From assembly GCA_965371855.1 (NCBI GenBank), contig CBDUZZ010000016.1, positions 5,683 through 69,682 of the forward strand: a DNA stretch of 64,000 nucleotides, read 5' to 3'. This document shows, piece by piece, positions 1 through 8,620 of the stretch. The notes under the pieces are model-generated. The model was given only the letters and a program-made list of their open reading frames with translations. It was not told the DNA's origin and made no database searches. Positions within the stretch are counted from its first letter, which is position 1. Each line of letters begins with the position of its first letter. A program made the position numbers and the translations under genes. Origin of the DNA: JAADEM01 sp965371855. Its GTDB lineage: Bacteria; Bacteroidota; Bacteroidia; Bacteroidales; Marinilabiliaceae.

Positions 1-532
1 TATATACATTTGCCAACCCAGCTGTAACCGGAATTTTTTTAGTACTTTCTTTATCAAAAGAGATGGGCACAACAATCTTATCTATTTCTGCATCGAACTT
101 AAAACCATGCCGCACAACAATTACCGGACAAGGAGCATTTGCAACCAATCTGTATGCATTACTTCCTATAAACTTATCCTGAAATCCGGATACTCCATGA
201 GATGCCACAACGATAAGACTAGTATCATCATATTTTGCCTGATTCGAAATTTCTTGAACAACACTTCCTTTACGAATCTTCCAGTCAATCTTACCTTTAT
301 TTACATAATATTTAGCTTTTACAGAATCAAGAAGCTCATTCATCCACACCTCAAGTTGATTGTTAATTCGTAACATAACCTCATTGCCTCCAAACTCAGG
401 AGCATAGTTATCCCCGGTTCGAACATGTATCAGTCTAATATTAGCCTCAAGTTTATTGGCCATATTAATACCATACTTTACGGCATTTACCGAATCTTTT
501 GAGAAGTCGACAGGGATAAGTATACGTTTCAT
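1..532 (-). CDS. Universal stress protein (UspA family), C-terminus cut by window edge
   Basis: Reading the minus strand from the ATG at 532 gives an open frame beginning MKRILIPVDFSKDSVNAVKYG that runs off the window at base 1, so about 177 residues are visible. The first Usp domain is complete: the N-terminal ILIPVDFS strand, a central VVASHGVSGF segment in the nucleotide-loop region, and the closing CPVIVVR strand near residue 140. A second start-like strand (DKIVVPISFD) follows, so the full protein is probably the two-domain Usp of about 280 residues common in Bacteroidota. The family comprises cytoplasmic nucleotide-binding proteins induced by stress or growth arrest. The exact role cannot be told from sequence. 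The C-terminus lies outside the window. Confidence 0.85.
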   Translation of the reverse strand, partial: MKRILIPVDFSKDSVNAVKYGINMANKLEANIRLIHVRTGDNYAPEFGGNEVMLRINNQLEVWMNELLDSVKAKYYVNKGKIDWKIRKGSVVQEISNQAKYDDTSLIVVASHGVSGFQDKFIGSNAYRLVANAPCPVIVVRHGFKFDAEIDKIVVPISFDKESTKKIPVTAGLANVY

Positions 533-646
533 AATCTGTTTTTTAATAAGCTGAATATAAAGTTATTAAAATTATATACGCAAAATATCAAATAAGGTTA
601 ATAACATTAACAGATTTTTTACCTCCACACATAATTATTGATGCAT

Positions 647-1399
647 TTAACCTTCGGCCAATGCTTCGGCCAGTTCATCGGTCATCTCCAGATTGTGATA
701 AACATTCTGAACATCTTCATCATCTTCAAAATAATCTATCATATGCAAAAACTTCTTTGCATCTTCTACCGATAGTGTTTTATACAAATTCGGAATACGC
801 TGCAATCCGGCGTTCTGAATCTCAACACTCATCGCCTCCAGTTTTTTCTGAACCTTTGTGAAATCCTCAAGGGCTGTAGTAATTATTATCAAATCACCCT
901 CAATTTCAAAATCCTCTGCTCCGGAATCTATCAGCTTCAGTTCAAACTCTTCAATATCTATATCATCTGTTTTCAACACTTGAATAACACCTTTACGATC
1001 GAAAAGAAAACTCAGTGAACCATTGGTGCCAAGACTCCCCCCTCTTTTTGAAAATATATGACGAATAACACTTACCGTACGATTATTATTATCAGTAGTA
1101 CATTCTACAAAAACAGCAACTCCACCAATACCGTACCCTTCAAAGGTAACCTCTTGCAAATTATCTCCACCCTCTTCAGAAGCCTTCTTTATTGCACGAA
1201 GTATATTATCCTTTGGCATATTCACAGATTTAGCATTCTGCATTGCTACCCTAAGTCGTGGATTAGAATCTGCTTCCGAACCACCCTCCTTAACAGCTAT
1301 TTGAATCTCCTTATTAATACGGGTAAATATCTTACCCCGTTTAGCATCCGCTGCACCTTTTTTGTGCTTTATTGTTGACCATTTACTATGACCTGACAT
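647..1399 (-). CDS. yebC: YebC/PmpR-family protein
   Basis: This 250-residue protein opens with the family hallmark MSGHSKWSTIKHKKGAADAK and continues with the conserved segments NPRLRVAMQNAKSVNMPKDN and GYGIGGVAVFVECTTDN. Length and full-length similarity fit the cytoplasmic YebC/TACO1 family. Members were described as DNA-binding regulators (PmpR), and others act in translation of proline-rich stretches, so the role here is left open. The acidic C-terminal tail (DYFEDDEDVQ) is usual. It stands alone between the stress protein and the ClC channel, with short AT-rich spacers on both sides. Confidence 0.93.
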   Translation of the reverse strand: MSGHSKWSTIKHKKGAADAKRGKIFTRINKEIQIAVKEGGSEADSNPRLRVAMQNAKSVNMPKDNILRAIKKASEEGGDNLQEVTFEGYGIGGVAVFVECTTDNNNRTVSVIRHIFSKRGGSLGTNGSLSFLFDRKGVIQVLKTDDIDIEEFELKLIDSGAEDFEIEGDLIIITTALEDFTKVQKKLEAMSVEIQNAGLQRIPNLYKTLSVEDAKKFLHMIDYFEDDEDVQNVYHNLEMTDELAEALAEG

Positions 1400-1451
1400 A
1401 ATTGTTAATTGTTAGTGATTAATTATTAATGACAATAATACTTACTAAATC

Positions 1452-3230
1452 TCACTCATCCGAGAAATGAACCAGCACCCTGCGATAGACGGAAAAGATT
1501 TTTGATTTTGAAACAAACCCCAGATATTTCCCATCATTTACAACCGGCAGATTCCAGGCTCCCGTATTCTCAAATTTCTGCATTACTTTGTCCATCATGT
1601 CATCATGCTGAATAAAAGCAGGAGGCAAAATCATTAACTCTTCAACAGTAATCTCATTGTACATTTCACTATTAAACATTATTTCCCTGATATCATTCAG
1701 AGTTACAATGCCAAGCAGATTGCCTTTCTCATCAATAACAGGAAAAATATTTCGTTTAGATGATGAAATTATCTTAACCAGTTCGCCCAGTGTGGTTTCC
1801 GGCTTTATTGCACTAAAATCTGTTTCCAGCACCTTGTTCAGTTTCATCAGTGTTAACACTGCTTTGTCCTTATGATGTGTTATCAGTTCTCCCCGCTGAG
1901 CCAATCGTTTTGTGTAAATAGAATGTGGTTCAAAATACATTATTGTAAGATACGATATGGTAGAAGTTATCATCAGGGGAATGAACAGTCCGTAACCGTG
2001 TGTTATTTCAGCAATTAGAAAAATCGCTGTTAACGGAGCATGCATCACACCCGACATAATCGCAGCCATACCTACAAGAGTGAAATTCGCTGCAGGCAAG
2101 GAATACAAACCTGAATTATTAATAAACAAAGCAAAGGCATACCCCATTACTCCTCCTATAAATAAAGATGGAGCAAAAATTCCCCCTACTCCGCCACTTC
2201 CTGTGGTTGTTGCAGTTGCAAAAGCTTTAAATCCCACCAAAGAAAGTAAGAACAATATCATTACCCATGTGTTATTTTGAAAACCATAAAACATACTTCC
2301 CTGGACAACTGCATCAGTATTGGAATCCAACAAAGCAATTATTGTATCGTATCCTTCACCATAAAGTGGCGGAAAAATAAATATGAGTAAACTAAGCGAT
2401 ATGCCACCAACTATCCATTTAACATAGGTGTTTTTAATTTTTTTAAACCGACCTTCAACACCCATTACTACTTTAGTGAAATATAATGACACTAACCCTC
2501 CTACAATTCCAAGAAAAACATAAAAAGGGATGTTATCAAGTATAAAAGGAGCATTAAGATGAAACGTAAAGTCGACACCTTTACCAAGAAAAAAATATGC
2601 TACAGTGGAAGCTGAAACTGCTGAAATAAGCAACGGCACAAGTGATGCCATTGTCAGGTCAAGCATTAAAATCTCAAGAGTAAAAATGATACCGGCTATT
2701 GGGGCTTTAAATATCCCGGCAATAGCTCCGGAAGCTCCACACCCGATTAACAAAATAATGGTTTTATGATTCAGATGAAACAACCTGCCAAGCGAAGAAC
2801 CCAGCGATGCTCCGGTTAATACGATGGGAGCCTCAGCTCCAACCGACCCACCAAAACCGATTGTAAAAGTACTGGCAAGTACAGAAGAGTAATTGTTGTG
2901 AGATTTCATGTGACCGCCCAATTTTGATATGGAATAGAGGATTTTACTAACTCCATGTCCCAGGCTATCTTTAATGACATATTTAATCAGGAGCACGGTA
3001 ATAAGTATCCCTATCATCGGATAGGCAAGATATAACAGGTTTTTCGACTCTATTGCAAACCCACCGGTAAGCAGATTGTTAGTAAAGTGAATAGTATTCT
3101 TAAGTATTACCGCAGCTAATCCGCTAAGAACACCTACAACTAAACTTAATAATAAAATAAACTGACGATGGTTAATGTGCTTAATCCGCCAAATTAATAA
3201 CCTCCGAAGTAATTTGTTTGAACGACTCAT
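1452..3230 (-). CDS. ClC-family chloride channel/transporter with CBS pair
   Basis: A 592-residue membrane protein of the ClC family. Residues of the anion pathway are visible: GSVGAEAPIVLTG, equivalent to the GxEGP motif with its gating glutamate, and GGIFAPSLFIGG, equivalent to GxFxP. About ten hydrophobic segments fill residues 20-440. The last 130 residues hold two CBS-type repeats (IFPVIDEKGNLLGIVTLNDI and WNLPVVNDGKYLGFVSKSKI), a cytoplasmic nucleotide-responsive module. I place the start at the ATG at 3230 (MSRSNKLLRR); a TTG twelve bases upstream overlaps the -7-like promoter box and is unlikely. The sequence does not say whether it is a channel or a proton antiporter. Confidence 0.9.
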   Translation of the reverse strand: MSRSNKLLRRLLIWRIKHINHRQFILLLSLVVGVLSGLAAVILKNTIHFTNNLLTGGFAIESKNLLYLAYPMIGILITVLLIKYVIKDSLGHGVSKILYSISKLGGHMKSHNNYSSVLASTFTIGFGGSVGAEAPIVLTGASLGSSLGRLFHLNHKTIILLIGCGASGAIAGIFKAPIAGIIFTLEILMLDLTMASLVPLLISAVSASTVAYFFLGKGVDFTFHLNAPFILDNIPFYVFLGIVGGLVSLYFTKVVMGVEGRFKKIKNTYVKWIVGGISLSLLIFIFPPLYGEGYDTIIALLDSNTDAVVQGSMFYGFQNNTWVMILFLLSLVGFKAFATATTTGSGGVGGIFAPSLFIGGVMGYAFALFINNSGLYSLPAANFTLVGMAAIMSGVMHAPLTAIFLIAEITHGYGLFIPLMITSTISYLTIMYFEPHSIYTKRLAQRGELITHHKDKAVLTLMKLNKVLETDFSAIKPETTLGELVKIISSSKRNIFPVIDEKGNLLGIVTLNDIREIMFNSEMYNEITVEELMILPPAFIQHDDMMDKVMQKFENTGAWNLPVVNDGKYLGFVSKSKIFSVYRRVLVHFSDE

Positions 3231-3239
3231 AATTGGCAG

Positions 3240-3247
3240 CAAAGTTA
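3240..3247 (-). promoter_or_regulatory. Bacteroidota -7 promoter box for the ClC gene
   Basis: On the minus strand the octamer TAACTTTG matches the Bacteroidota -7 consensus TAnnTTTG and lies 10 bases ahead of the ATG at 3230. No clear TTTG -33 box is seen at the expected distance (TTTA is the nearest), so this is a moderate call. Confidence 0.4.
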
Positions 3248-3311
3248 ATACAATTGTGCCTTAAAGTTAAAAGTTTAGAAAGTTAAAAGTTTGTAAAGTT
3301 GAGATTAATCT

Positions 3312-4016
3312 CTAAGCAACAGTAACCTCTTCATTAACAACATCAAGTTCTACAAGCCCGTCTTTTAATTTAATTATGCGGTGAGCATGCATGGCTATAT
3401 CGTGCTCATGGGTAACCACAATAACGGTATTACCCAGTTTATGAATCTTATCAAACAAACGCATTATATCTACTGATGTTTTGGAATCGAGATTACCGGT
3501 TGGTTCATCAGCAAGGATAATAGATGGGTTATTTACCAGAGCCCTGGCTACAGCAACTCTTTGACGTTGACCTCCTGATAACTCATTCGGTTTGTGTGTC
3601 ATTCTGGGTTCAAGACCAACACTTTTTAATGTCTCTTTTCCCCGTTTTTCCCTTTCTGATTTAGATACTCCGGCATATATGAGTGGCAGCACTACATTTT
3701 CCAATGCCGTATTACGTTGTAACAAGTTAAATGTTTGAAAAACAAAGCCAATCTCCTTATTTCTTATTTCAGCCAAATCTTCATCCTCCATGTGACTAAC
3801 ATCAGAACCATTGAGAATATATATTCCATCAGTAGGAGTATCCAATGCGCCAATGAGATTCATTAACGTTGATTTACCGGAACCGGATGCCCCCATTATT
3901 GCTACATACTCTCCTTTATGAATCGTAAGTGTTATTCCTTGTAAAGCTTTAACAGTCTGCGAACCCACATAGTAAAACTTTTTCAGGTCGGCTATTTCAA
4001 TTAGTTTTGTATCCAT
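3312..4016 (-). CDS. ABC transporter ATP-binding protein (LolD/MacB type)
   Basis: A 234-residue ATPase subunit. It shows Walker A GASGSGKST near residue 43, the Q-loop region FVFQTFNLLQ, the ABC signature LSGGQRQRVAVARAL and Walker B IILADEPTGNLDS followed by the H-loop histidine in VVTHEHD. The LNLIGALD and TGNLDS wording is typical of the MacB/LolD/FtsE branch, which powers lipoprotein release or MacB/FtsX-type permeases. No permease gene is adjacent; the gene stands alone between the ClC channel and a methyltransferase, so its membrane partner must be encoded elsewhere. The exact substrate is unknown. Confidence 0.92.
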   Translation of the reverse strand: MDTKLIEIADLKKFYYVGSQTVKALQGITLTIHKGEYVAIMGASGSGKSTLMNLIGALDTPTDGIYILNGSDVSHMEDEDLAEIRNKEIGFVFQTFNLLQRNTALENVVLPLIYAGVSKSEREKRGKETLKSVGLEPRMTHKPNELSGGQRQRVAVARALVNNPSIILADEPTGNLDSKTSVDIMRLFDKIHKLGNTVIVVTHEHDIAMHAHRIIKLKDGLVELDVVNEEVTVA

Positions 4017-4070
4017 TTCTTATGTTTTTCACAAACAAATATAATTATTTAATTAGAAAGTTGAGAAAAC

Positions 4071-4856
4071 TCACATCACAACATAGTGTTGCTTTTTACA
4101 CTCTTTACGAAAAAAAACTAATCCTAACTGATATAAATCAACTGTAACTGTTGGTTCAGGCGCATCACAAATCTCCCTCCATGCATCCTCCATTCCTTTC
4201 GACCAGTGAATATCATCAAAAACAAATATTGAATCATTGCCGGCTTTCTCTTTACACATATTAAAATAATCAACTGTTGCATCCCGCTCATGATGACCGT
4301 CAACAAAGAGAAAATCAATTGTTTCAACTTTTTTCAGCACTGATGGCAAAACATCATAAAAACGGCCAACCAATGAATTTATCCTGTTCAGCTCTAAACG
4401 AGAAAATAAATCACGAGCTATTGCGGCAGTTTCAGGGCAACCCTCAATAGTGTATACAGTATTGGATCTTGCAGGCAAAGAAAGATACAGCGTAGAAACA
4501 CCAAGCGAAGTGCCCAGTTCAACAATATTTCTGCTTTTATACCTGCTAACAAGGCGGAACAGAACCTCTCCGTATTTTTTACGGATCGCAGAATGCCTGT
4601 ATATATCAGAAACTTTTCGTTTTCTGTTTTTCAACGTATGACTTCCTGCACCGTAATCACTCACTTCTATAACCTTATCCGACTTTTTTAAATTTTGCCG
4701 ATAATCATTGATCTGCCTGAAAGAATAAAACGGATGTTTATCATATAAAACCTCACGAACCAGTTCAAACATAAACGGACTGTGTATTCCATGACCTTTG
4801 TAATGTCTGGAATTCAGCAGGTAATTCAGATATTGTTTAACGGAGAAAATATTCAT
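4071..4856 (-). CDS. Class I SAM-dependent methyltransferase (O-methyltransferase-like)
   Basis: A 261-residue soluble protein. The glycine-rich SAM-binding motif I is seen as IVELGTSLGVSTLYL near residue 112, with the acidic end of strand 2 in YTIEGCPE and the motif IDFLFVDGHH further on. This order resembles the catechol O-methyltransferase-like branch. The first 100 residues (LNYLLNSRHYKGHGIHSPFMF) form an extension seen in Bacteroidota homologues. Substrate is unknown. The gene is divergent from the small membrane-protein gene that follows. Confidence 0.8.
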   Translation of the reverse strand: MNIFSVKQYLNYLLNSRHYKGHGIHSPFMFELVREVLYDKHPFYSFRQINDYRQNLKKSDKVIEVSDYGAGSHTLKNRKRKVSDIYRHSAIRKKYGEVLFRLVSRYKSRNIVELGTSLGVSTLYLSLPARSNTVYTIEGCPETAAIARDLFSRLELNRINSLVGRFYDVLPSVLKKVETIDFLFVDGHHERDATVDYFNMCKEKAGNDSIFVFDDIHWSKGMEDAWREICDAPEPTVTVDLYQLGLVFFRKECKKQHYVVM

Positions 4857-4946
4857 TTGCCACTTTTATACAAAAAAAGTAATTTAGCCAACAAAGAAAG
4901 AATTATTCTTTTACTTTTTTTCTTTGTACCTGATAAAATTAAAAAT

Positions 4947-5396
4947 ATGGAATACAAAAAGAATTTGAAAAATGAGATTAAAATAAATAAAGTCCCATTT
5001 ATATTAGGCATATTAATAATTCTGTTTGCTGTTTTTTGGATACCAATACGCATATTTGAGAATGATAACATCAGAGTTTTTGACTGGATTTACATTACAT
5101 TTTATTTATCACTAGGGCTTGTTCAGATTTTTTATGGATGGAAACAATCGTATGGTAAAGCATCTATTTTAATAAACGATAATATTTTAAGTATTAAAAA
5201 CCGTTTATTTACAATGGAAATAGATTGGAAAGATATTCAATCTATCGAGAGAAAATCTGACAATATCGTTATTTATAAAACAAATAATACTCTGAAGGTT
5301 ATTTCAACCAAATGGCTTAAAAACTCTTTCATTTCAGAACTCTCAAATATAATTTCAATAATAGCGAAAGAAAAAGGAATAAATTGCAGTATCTGA
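4947..5396 (+). CDS. Small membrane protein with PH-like C-terminal domain
   Basis: A 149-residue protein starting at the ATG at 4947 (MEYKKNLKNEIK). A longer in-frame reading from 4782 would overlap the divergent methyltransferase gene and is rejected. Two hydrophobic segments (about residues 20-40 and 50-70) are followed by a soluble part with alternating strands (ILINDNILSIKNRLFTMEIDWKDIQSIE) and a terminal helix, a layout like bacterial PH-domain membrane proteins. I do not recognise a named family and no function is proposed. It ends 15 bases before the FKBP-like gene and may be co-transcribed with it. Confidence 0.65.
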   Translation: MEYKKNLKNEIKINKVPFILGILIILFAVFWIPIRIFENDNIRVFDWIYITFYLSLGLVQIFYGWKQSYGKASILINDNILSIKNRLFTMEIDWKDIQSIERKSDNIVIYKTNNTLKVISTKWLKNSFISELSNIISIIAKEKGINCSI

Positions 5397-5411
5397 AACG
5401 ATAATTATTAC

Positions 5412-5843
5412 ATGAGCAGAAAACAAGGGAAAAAGATAAACCGAGGTAGTGCAGGCCAAAACAAAAAGAAGAGTTTAGATTTTTTGGAAAAGAACAGAAA
5501 AAAGGATGGGATTCTGGAAACTGCATCCGGATTACAGTATGAAATAATTAAAGAGACATCGGGGAAGAAACCAACTGAAAACAGCACGGTGAAGGTTCAC
5601 CAAAGATCCATGATGCCTGGAGGAAAAATTCTTGATGACACATATAAAGATGCTACTCCTGTGGAATTCAACCTCAATGAAGTTATTGAAGGATATCGCG
5701 AAGGACTAATGATGATGAGCACCGGCAGCCGATACCGCTTTTACGTGCCACCTGAACTGGGATGGGGTAAAAAAGGATCGGGCGGTCGCATTGGCCCTTA
5801 TGCTGTTGTGATATTTGATGTGGCTTTGATAGAATTATATTAA
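5412..5843 (+). CDS. FKBP-type peptidyl-prolyl isomerase-like protein
   Basis: A 143-residue protein without a signal peptide, so probably cytoplasmic. A basic 45-residue head (MSRKQGKKINRG) precedes one FKBP domain recognisable by SGLQYEIIKE, VIEGYREGLMMM, GSRYRFYVPPELGWG and the final strand VVIFDVALIELY. FKBPs catalyse cis-trans isomerisation of prolyl bonds. Several positions that line the active site in classic FKBPs differ: the usual VHYxGxL reads VHQRSMM, FD reads LDD, and the W of the IxGW motif is Y. Activity may be weak or lost. The basic head suggests nucleic-acid or ribosome contact, but that is a guess. Confidence 0.85.
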   Translation: MSRKQGKKINRGSAGQNKKKSLDFLEKNRKKDGILETASGLQYEIIKETSGKKPTENSTVKVHQRSMMPGGKILDDTYKDATPVEFNLNEVIEGYREGLMMMSTGSRYRFYVPPELGWGKKGSGGRIGPYAVVIFDVALIELY

Positions 5844-5944
5844 AAAAGGTTTGGAGAGTGTTACATCAAATCTATATGTTTTCCATGCTCTTCGCATACA
5901 GTTGTTTTTCTCTAACCGATTTGCGGTTATACCACATCTCGTAA

Positions 5945-5975
5945 TTTGTAATTTCATATCATTTTTATATCTTTG
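5945..5975 (+). promoter_or_regulatory. Consensus Bacteroidota promoter for the HmuY-like locus
   Basis: TTTG at 5945-5948 and TATCTTTG at 5968-5975 are separated by 19 bases, matching the Bacteroidota sigma-ABfr consensus (TTTG, 19-21 bases, TAnnTTTG). Transcription would start near 5983, just ahead of the small ORF at 5999 and the TonB receptor at 6409. This is the cleanest promoter in the window. Confidence 0.7.
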
Positions 5976-5998
5976 TCTAAAATAACTAAAGCAATCTT

Positions 5999-6343
5999 AT
6001 GCCTTTAATAGGTTTTTCTGCACAATTTATTCCTTATATCATGGCGATGATCTTCACCATGATATTCCTTAATGGGAATAACCTTGTAAAAGCAGAAAAG
6101 CAGATTTCCAAAAACCTTGTTGTCTCAGGCAACCACATTTCATTCAGTGAAAATCCTGATGCAACCCCAAACGCATATCATTACCAAAATCATTCAAACG
6201 CTTTCTTTGCCGGTTGTGACTTCACAACTGAATTTCAGAACAAACGTGTCTGTTCGTTAAATCCTTTTTACCGAAACAGTTTTTCGCAATCTCGTTATGT
6301 CCGGGCATTTCCACACAGAGGCCCGCCTCCTTCCCTCTCATAA
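5999..6343 (+). CDS. Small putative exported protein or leader ORF ahead of TonB receptor
   Basis: A 114-residue ORF whose ATG lies about 16 bases after the predicted transcription start of a strong promoter. Residues 8-27 are hydrophobic and could act as a signal or anchor. The rest is rich in Asn, Phe, Ser and His (AYHYQNHSN) with two cysteines, and ends in the Pro-rich RAFPHRGPPPSLS. I recognise no family. Position directly between the promoter and the TonB receptor gene, in the same direction, argues that it is at least transcribed with it. It could be a metal- or heme-related accessory peptide, a regulatory leader, or non-coding. Confidence 0.4.
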   Translation: MPLIGFSAQFIPYIMAMIFTMIFLNGNNLVKAEKQISKNLVVSGNHISFSENPDATPNAYHYQNHSNAFFAGCDFTTEFQNKRVCSLNPFYRNSFSQSRYVRAFPHRGPPPSLS

Positions 6344-6408
6344 TCACAGTGGCTAAACAGTTTTTTTTCAAAGAATTCATATGACTCTTTCCTTGTAAGA
6401 TCTTTACA

Positions 6409-8610
6409 ATGTACAGACAACTTATATTCACAGTTCTGCTGTTGGGAATAACTATTTTCGCAAATGCCCAAAACAGAATAAACATTACTATAACAGATGC
6501 TACATCCGGTAAACCGGTAGAGTATGCACACGTGCAATTAAAACCAATACCCAAAGGAAAGGTACTGTTCAGCATTACTGACATTAGTGGCAAGGTAAGT
6601 TTTAACCATACAGGCAGAAGTGAACTTTCTGTATCGTTCCTTGGTTATGAAACTTTTCACGATACAATTACCGGACAAAGTAACATTAATGTTCAACTAA
6701 AGCCCGGGTCAGTTACTATCAATGATGTTATAATTACCGGTCATGCCGGTCCCGTTAAAGCAGATAAATCAATCTATAGTGTGAAAGTTTTAGACTTGAA
6801 AAGAGAGGAGGGCAAGGCTGCCGCCGACCTATATCAGCTGTTATCTACCGAATCAAACATACGATTACAGCAGGATATGTATATAGGCGGAAAAATGACT
6901 ATGCAGGGTTTGTCAGGTGAATATATTAAAATTCTTATTGACGGAGTACCCGTTACAGGTCGTATGGACGGAAATATTGATATAACACAAATAAATATGA
7001 GCAATGTAGATCACATTGAAATTATAGAAGGACCATTATCGGTCATTTATGGCAGTGGAGCTCTGGCCGGTACCATTAACATTATAACTAAAGAGAAAAA
7101 GCAAAATGGGATAAACCTTGATGTAAGCACCTATGGCGAAAGTGTAGGGATTACAAATAGTGATATCTCATTCAAATATAAAAAGAACCGGAGTAGTTTT
7201 GGCATATCCGGGATGGGTTACTACTTCAACGGATGGGATAATTCCGACACCCTGTACCGCACTAAACAGTGGAAACAGAAAATCAAATATAATGTTTCAG
7301 GCCATTACATGTACTCAATAAAAAAACTGAGATTAAAAGCATCAACAACACTGTTCAATGAAAAAGTTTTAGACAAGGGAGAACCATTTGGTGACAGGAA
7401 TCAGAATGCTTTTGATTATAACTACATAACCCGGCGTATAGACTTTAAAACAGAAGGGTATCATTATATTAATGACAGATATAAAGTGGATGTTTCTTTT
7501 GCTTATAACTTTTATCAGCGACTGAACGAAACTACTTTTCTTGATTTTGATAATAATACTTCTGTTCATACAGGAACGGACAGCACCCGGTTTGACCAAA
7601 TTACATCCAGAATGATTTATACTGCAGAGAGAAATGAAAAATTAAATTATTCTGCCGGCTTTGATATTCTGTGGGAAAAATATAGCGGCGACCGTGTTCT
7701 TGGTGGAGTTAAAGACATTAGTGACTATGCAGCTTTTGCAACATTGAACTATAAACCTTTTTCACGGATAGAAATACAACCTGGCATAAGAGCCATGTAT
7801 AACACAAAATACACTGCTCCGGTAATATATTCTTTCAACTTGTTATACACTCCTGCAAAAATATGGAAAAACCGGTTCTCTTATAGTCGAGGGTTCAAAT
7901 CACCCGATTTGAAACAGCTCTATCTTGATTTTGTATTACCACAAATATCAATCACGGGCAACCCCGACCTTGATGCTGAAGACTCCTACAACATTAACTT
8001 TAACAGCACTGTCAATTTCGCAAAGCCTAAAATCTTCTATTCGTTATCGGTAAAAGCATTTTTTAACCAGCTAAACAATAAAATAGAACTTGTTTCTGTA
8101 AACAATAATGAAATGTCATATACTTACATTAACATAAACCAAGTGAGAACTGCAGGATATGGATTTGATTTCAATTTTAAAAATCATCCGCACTATTCGG
8201 TCACTCTCAGCTGGACTACTACCGGCTTGTGGAACAGCTTCGGATATAAATATGATGCACCGGACAAATATACCTGGTTCACCGATATTACTTCAACGTT
8301 CAACTACCATCTCATAAAACCCGGAATTGATGTGTCTATAAATTACAAGTTTAACGGTAAAGCTCCGCAATACATTCTTGTTGATGATAAACCAGGCTTG
8401 TTTGAACGGGATAAATACAATATGCTTGACTTTTCAACCTCAAAGTCGTTACTGAAAAACAGATTAAAAATAATGGGAGGAATAAAAAATATTTTCAACA
8501 TAACTGATGTAAAACAAACGCTTAACGGTAACAACTATATTTCACTACGGGGAAGTGACATTATTGCTTACGGAAGAAGCTTTTTTATAAAACTATCATA
8601 TTCACTTTAA
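6409..8610 (+). CDS. TonB-dependent outer-membrane receptor, heme/iron uptake type
   Basis: A 733-residue receptor. A signal peptide (MYRQLIFTVLLLGITIFANA) leads to a carboxypeptidase-regulatory-like domain (ITDATSGKPVEYAHVQLKP, residues 25-105), the plug domain with LIDGVPVTG and IEIIEGPLSVIYGSGALAG, and a 22-strand-type barrel ending in the aromatic FIKLSYSL. It would take up a substrate across the outer membrane using TonB energy. The HmuY-like lipoprotein gene begins 10 bases downstream, the arrangement of the hmuRY heme-uptake pair, so heme or another porphyrin is the best guess, although the axial ligand residues cannot be assigned by eye. Confidence 0.88.
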   Translation: MYRQLIFTVLLLGITIFANAQNRINITITDATSGKPVEYAHVQLKPIPKGKVLFSITDISGKVSFNHTGRSELSVSFLGYETFHDTITGQSNINVQLKPGSVTINDVIITGHAGPVKADKSIYSVKVLDLKREEGKAAADLYQLLSTESNIRLQQDMYIGGKMTMQGLSGEYIKILIDGVPVTGRMDGNIDITQINMSNVDHIEIIEGPLSVIYGSGALAGTINIITKEKKQNGINLDVSTYGESVGITNSDISFKYKKNRSSFGISGMGYYFNGWDNSDTLYRTKQWKQKIKYNVSGHYMYSIKKLRLKASTTLFNEKVLDKGEPFGDRNQNAFDYNYITRRIDFKTEGYHYINDRYKVDVSFAYNFYQRLNETTFLDFDNNTSVHTGTDSTRFDQITSRMIYTAERNEKLNYSAGFDILWEKYSGDRVLGGVKDISDYAAFATLNYKPFSRIEIQPGIRAMYNTKYTAPVIYSFNLLYTPAKIWKNRFSYSRGFKSPDLKQLYLDFVLPQISITGNPDLDAEDSYNINFNSTVNFAKPKIFYSLSVKAFFNQLNNKIELVSVNNNEMSYTYININQVRTAGYGFDFNFKNHPHYSVTLSWTTTGLWNSFGYKYDAPDKYTWFTDITSTFNYHLIKPGIDVSINYKFNGKAPQYILVDDKPGLFERDKYNMLDFSTSKSLLKNRLKIMGGIKNIFNITDVKQTLNGNNYISLRGSDIIAYGRSFFIKLSYSL

Positions 8611-8620
8611 ATTAATAAAC

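Noticed and set aside
3264..3302. Tandem AAAGTTAAAAGTTT-like repeats ahead of the ClC gene
   Set aside because: The units are short, imperfect and AT-rich; such simple sequence is common in this genome type and suggests nothing specific.
4782..4946. N-terminal extension of the small PH-like membrane protein
   Set aside because: The extension overlaps the start of the divergent methyltransferase gene and reads as its antisense; the ATG at 4947 gives a sensible start.
6222..6593. Minus-strand frame overlapping the TonB receptor start and small ORF
   Set aside because: It is antisense to a signal peptide and regulatory domain that are clearly coding on the plus strand.
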